Shown here: in pieces, positions 60,135 through 64,000 of the stretch | Layout: each line of letters begins with the position of its first letter | Position numbering within the stretch: position 1 is the first letter of the stretch | Origin: Litoditis marina | Taxonomy: Eukaryota; Nematoda; Chromadorea; Rhabditida; Rhabditidae | Direction: 5' to 3' | Assembly: GCA_964036275.1 (NCBI GenBank) | Contig: OZ038438.1 | Coordinates: forward strand, 12,232,720 to 12,296,719 | Length of the DNA stretch: 64,000 nt | Made by a program: the position numbers and the translations under genes | The notes under the pieces: model-generated | Database searches by the model: none | What the model was told of the DNA's origin: nothing | Seen by the model: only the letters and a program-made list of their open reading frames with translations

Positions 60135-63100
60135 TGGTTACACACAAAATTAAATGCAATTGGAAACAAAAGTCCCATATATATATATCTTTTACTATAC
60201 AGCAGGGTGCAACCTACAGAGGTCGTCATGCGGCAACATACCCTTAACATTAGTATATATTATAAATACTGCTTAATACGTGTCAAACTACAAGCCAACG
60301 TGAATTGAATATGATAAGATTCGAGGGGTGAAACACGCTTGTTTAGAAGTGCACCACTGGAGGCGCGCATATACATCTTTTCGAATGAAGTGGCGCGAGC
60401 GGTCGCGTCGCGGCCCCGTAAACAGCGGTTACATACTGGATCTCGGGATCTTACCTGTATAGGGGATGGGAGCACATCTTCTATAAATATTATATGAGGT
60501 TATAATTTGTAATGAAGTGTCTCCTTATCGAATTCCCACGTCGTTGTGTTGCTTTCCACAGTGTACTGTAAGAAATATGGGATAGTTGGGCTTAACGAAT
60601 GTGTTGATCGCCTACAGAAGCCGATGATAATGTTATTTTTCTATGATAACAGCTATAAATACTTCGAAATAGACGTAAGTTATATGTGTTGCACTAGTGT
60701 TGGTCTTATGCGAAAACGAATATGATGATATGTGAAGTGGTATAGACGTTAATTACAGGAAGTCACGGGGAAATGTAGTTTGATCTGCATGTCCAGCACA
60801 GTTTTTGACTTGTGATTGATACATGACAGGATCAAGCTACAAACACAGTTGTTCAAAGTCGTGTGTACTGTATCCACCCACTCCCCCCCGAGCGATTACT
60901 ATGACAAAGTTCCTTCCATTCAGGCGAAATGTTGCTAAGTCCTTTACGCTGAATGCACAACTTGCAAGCCAATATGAAATACGTTGCTATCTCGCTGTGT
61001 TAATAGTTTGATCCAGTTGCTTAGCCAAAACTCGTTAATTATAGTTCAAGCTACAACTCAGCTATGGTCATCCCCCATATTGTCCAGTCTACATTCATCA
61101 GTATAGCGATTATACTTCCGCAATGCCATTTAAAAGTACAGGAGATGAATTCAGGACATCACGCCTGAATAATGACTACTTATTTGCTACCGTTGTGTCG
61201 TAGAGATAGGTGCGGTTATTGGTTAAGAGCACTTGCGAGCATACGTATACAGGATAACTGAAAACTCGTGTGACAACAGTCCTTCTACATAGCAACAGTA
61301 TAGGGGATGATCAAATTTTCGTTATAGTTTGATCTTCGATCTCATAATTTTCGCATTTCAACCCAAGATAGTTTGATCTCATAATTTTCGCATTTCAACC
61401 CAAGAGCCACGAGATCATACTACAAACAGAGCGGATAGGGCAGCATACACAAGACTTGCTTTGGAAAAATGTGAACAGTATACCTTTGAACAATGTCAAT
61501 TAGGGAATGTATTGATTCATTCACTGCACTCGACTAGCAGTCGACAGTATCTACGCGACTACACGGCATTCGAGGAACGTGGTTCACATTGCACACCCAT
61601 GTGTGTGCGCCAGAATAGCTCGTCGAAGATTTCCCCACTCGCGTTTTTCGAACACCCAGTATTCCCTTGATCTCGCCTCCAGGCGGGATACCAGTTTTGC
61701 GAAATATGGTGTAGAGAGATGGAGGATGGGATCTCGGTGAGGGATATTCATGCACATCGCGGTCGTTCTTCCGAGTACCAGCCCGCTTGATACCTATCAA
61801 GTGGAAATTGAAAGCAAAAAATGAAATGCCCTTGTTAGTAGTTTGAGATTGAGAAATTGAGCAAAGAGAAAAGAGAGAAAAATATAAAGATAAGGAGTTC
61901 GTGCGTCTGTATTAGGAAGTTCGTTTGGGTGTTAGACAGTTTGAACTCAAAAAGACTGGTTTTCGATCGCAGATATGAGAACATATCCCCGTTGATTTTA
62001 GAAATCCGCACGATAGTGTCATTTACAAGGTTACGAGAATGCACTAAAATTTCAAAGGACAGTCTTGTTTTAAGGGTGACAGAAGCACGAACAGTCCTTA
62101 TTGTGAGTTTTCTATAGTACCGATAATATTCTAGTTAAAACACGAATGGACTTCATATAGTTTTGGTCATTTTCCACTAAAAATTTGGCAGTGTGCCAAT
62201 GGATAATCAAAACAGTTTTTCACCGTGTTCGAGCTTTTCAAATGAACTGAATTTCATATTTTATGTATTTGAGTTTGAGAAATATATTTTCATAAAAAAA
62301 CCTTCATTTCTACGAGCTAGTCGAGAGATTAGAGAGTCTAGAGATAGAGAGCAGGGTGTGTCACAAGATCGACCAGTCTTGTTTCGTGTCACCTATCTTC
62401 ATTATTGACACCATATGTGGAGAGTCCGGAAAATCTGTCATTCATGTCATCTCTCATCTTCTGTCAATAACTCTTTTATGCGAAGATAATACCTCAATAA
62501 CCAAATCTTCACTCCATTACGTTTATACTCAGTTGAGAAATATATTTTCATAAAAAAACCTTCATTTCTACGAGCTAGTCGAGAGATTAGAGAGTCTAGA
62601 GATAGAGAGCAGGGTGTGTCACAAGATCGACCAGTCTTGTTTCGTGTCACCTATCTTCATTATTGACACCGTATGTGGAGAGTCCGGAAAATCTGTCATT
62701 CATGTCATCTCTCATCTTCTGTCAATAACTCTTTTATGCGAAGATAATACCTCAATAACCAAATCTTCACTCCATTACGTTTATACTCAGTTGATGCAAA
62801 TAATTTATTTGAAGAAATAGAGAACAACGTATTGGTACCGCTTCACTGCAATACTAACAATTATGCGAATACATTGATATGAAAGACCATCACCGGTAAT
62901 GTAGTAAGTCAAATACAGTTCGTCGAAAAATGACGGTACTTTCTGGTGCTGAGGTTAACTACCACGACTGCACGCATAGATAATAGGAAATATGAGGAAC
63001 AACCATTGACAAACGATATAGGACCTGGTCATTTGAAACATGGTGAACGTAGCGTTCTTTTTCTGTTCTAGAACAAAGTGTAAATTTGACAATACAAAGC

Positions 63101-63229
63101 GGTATATTTTTCGTATTAGAAAACTACACGTTACTCTCGAACAGAGAAAGAAGGCCACTTTTACAATTGTTTCAATGGCCCTGTCTTGCATATTGGGAAC
63201 GGAATAACTGTGTGATGTAGCGGAGGCAG
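60135..63229. other. Gene-free stretch rich in small repeats
   Basis: It holds TAGTTTGATC-type inverted elements at 60,776-60,848, 61,003-61,062 and 61,318-61,432. The last contains a tandem pair of a 36-base unit beginning gatctcataattttcgcatt. An 88-codon minus-strand ORF at 61,534-61,800 is more GC-rich than its surroundings and begins just after a ttgatag acceptor-like site (GIKRAGTRKNDRDV), but no partner exon was found. The 258-base tandem duplication is listed separately. Confidence 0.45.
62277..62792. repeat. 258-bp tandem duplication
   Basis: Two adjacent copies of a 258-base unit, starting at 62,277 and 62,535, are almost identical (one visible difference is accatatgtgg versus accgtatgtgg). 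The period is a multiple of three, so the same 60-odd-codon ORF appears twice, but I see no gene context. A very recent duplication. Confidence 0.9.
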
Positions 63230-64000
63230 TTAGCACATTCCGCACGCCGCCGGACAGTTCTTTTTCATGTAGTTCATGAAGATTCCCTCGCAGAAGCCGG
63301 CACCCTTCCAGTGCTGGCAGAAGTGCTTTTTGTCCTTGCAAGGCCGCGGGGTGGGGGGAACTTTGCTGGTGTCCACTGGCTTTGCAGTTGATGAGGCGGT
63401 CGTAGTGCGAGAACTGAAATCGAAGCCCTCAAAATCATGTTTTCTATTTGTTATTCATCTTTTTTTCCTTTCCTCCTTATAAACTATGCAGTTCTCGTTT
63501 CATAGCCTATGTGCAAGATATAAATTGTTCGACCTGAATTAGACCAAACACTCTTGCATAAGTCTACACCTAATCAATTCATTTTCTGACAACCTCATTT
63601 GGTCTTATCAGTGACAAGATGGATTGAAATAACGGTTCACTCTAATTGGAAATGGAAGATCGGCGAGAAAGATAAATGTGTCACTCAATTTTTTCGAACA
63701 CTCAGGGTCAGTGAACTGTCCAGAAAAAGTTAGAGTGTATATATAGTGAATATGAGAGAAACTCGGGGATGGATGACTATTATATAACAAATATTGAATT
63801 AAGAATCCACTAACACGTTGGCGATTGTATGACTATCAACAGTTATTCTTGCTAAGTCGATATACAATGGAAAAGGTACGGATTTGTGTGGTAGAAAGAA
63901 AAGTCTGGAACAAGCTTAAATCAGATTTGATGAACTCACGTTTTTGGACGGAATGTGACCACCGGCGTTTTGGTGACTATGGTGGGATTCACGGGCGAGT
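63230..64000 (-). CDS. Secreted ShKT-domain protein, 3' end
   Basis: Two minus-strand exons, 63,940-64,000 (running off the window) and 63,230-63,413, join in phase 2. The first encodes a Thr/Val/Pro-rich linker (NPTIVTKTPVVTFRPK). The second continues it (TTTASSTAKPVDTSKVPPTP) and ends with a complete ShKT domain with six cysteines: C-KDKKHF-C-QHWKGAGF-C-EGIFMNYMKKN-C-PAA-C-GM-C, then TAA. The family is greatly expanded in nematodes, usually as secreted or surface proteins, often joined to enzymes; the fold is named after a sea-anemone channel blocker, but most members are not toxins. The N-terminal part, which would show the partner domain, lies beyond the edge. Confidence 0.85.

Noticed and set aside
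1..64000. CRISPR arrays, operons with ribosome sites, or prophage features
   Set aside because: The window is eukaryotic with spliced genes; none of these structures is present.

Overview
The window is from an animal nuclear genome, almost certainly a nematode. Genes are split by short to medium introns with gt..ttttcag borders. Several first coding exons sit directly behind a splice acceptor, as expected for spliced-leader trans-splicing. The gene families also fit: a nematode-type serpentine chemoreceptor, a ShKT-domain secreted protein, and a secreted protein built from nematode-style single-exon cysteine modules. I cannot name the species. Gene models below were assembled by hand; for the best ones every intron phase closes, which is strong internal support.

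Left third (1-21.8 kb), accessory and repeat-rich: a broken XMAP215/CKAP5-like TOG-domain gene on the minus strand (about 1.4-6.9 kb) with a tandemly duplicated exon pair, one copy carrying a stop; a satellite array with a four-monomer higher-order repeat (7.3-10.2 kb); a small three-exon gene (10.3-11.6 kb); a Ty3/gypsy pol ORF (13.3-17.2 kb); and two copies of a 155-bp block near 1 and 18,681. Foldback elements, tRNA-like Pol III promoters and G-run elements fill the rest.

Middle (21.8-39.8 kb), gene-dense: a plus-strand 14-exon gene for a 721-residue secreted protein (repeated cysteine modules, Thr/Pro mucin tract, Cys-rich tail), followed by a plus-strand four-exon gene for a 155-residue protein with a signal peptide and a C-terminal membrane segment. 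Two minus-strand genes follow: a heparan-alpha-glucosaminide N-acetyltransferase (HGSNAT) homologue and a ten-exon chemoreceptor of 317 residues.

Right part (39.8-64 kb): 5.4 kb without a recognisable gene, then a 35-exon minus-strand gene (45.5-59.8 kb, 1371 residues). Its first half resembles the Sin3/HDAC subunit SAP130 and its second half I do not recognise. After 3 kb of repeats, the 3' end of a ShKT-domain secreted protein gene runs off the right edge. The genes are not an operon or pathway; they are separate loci.
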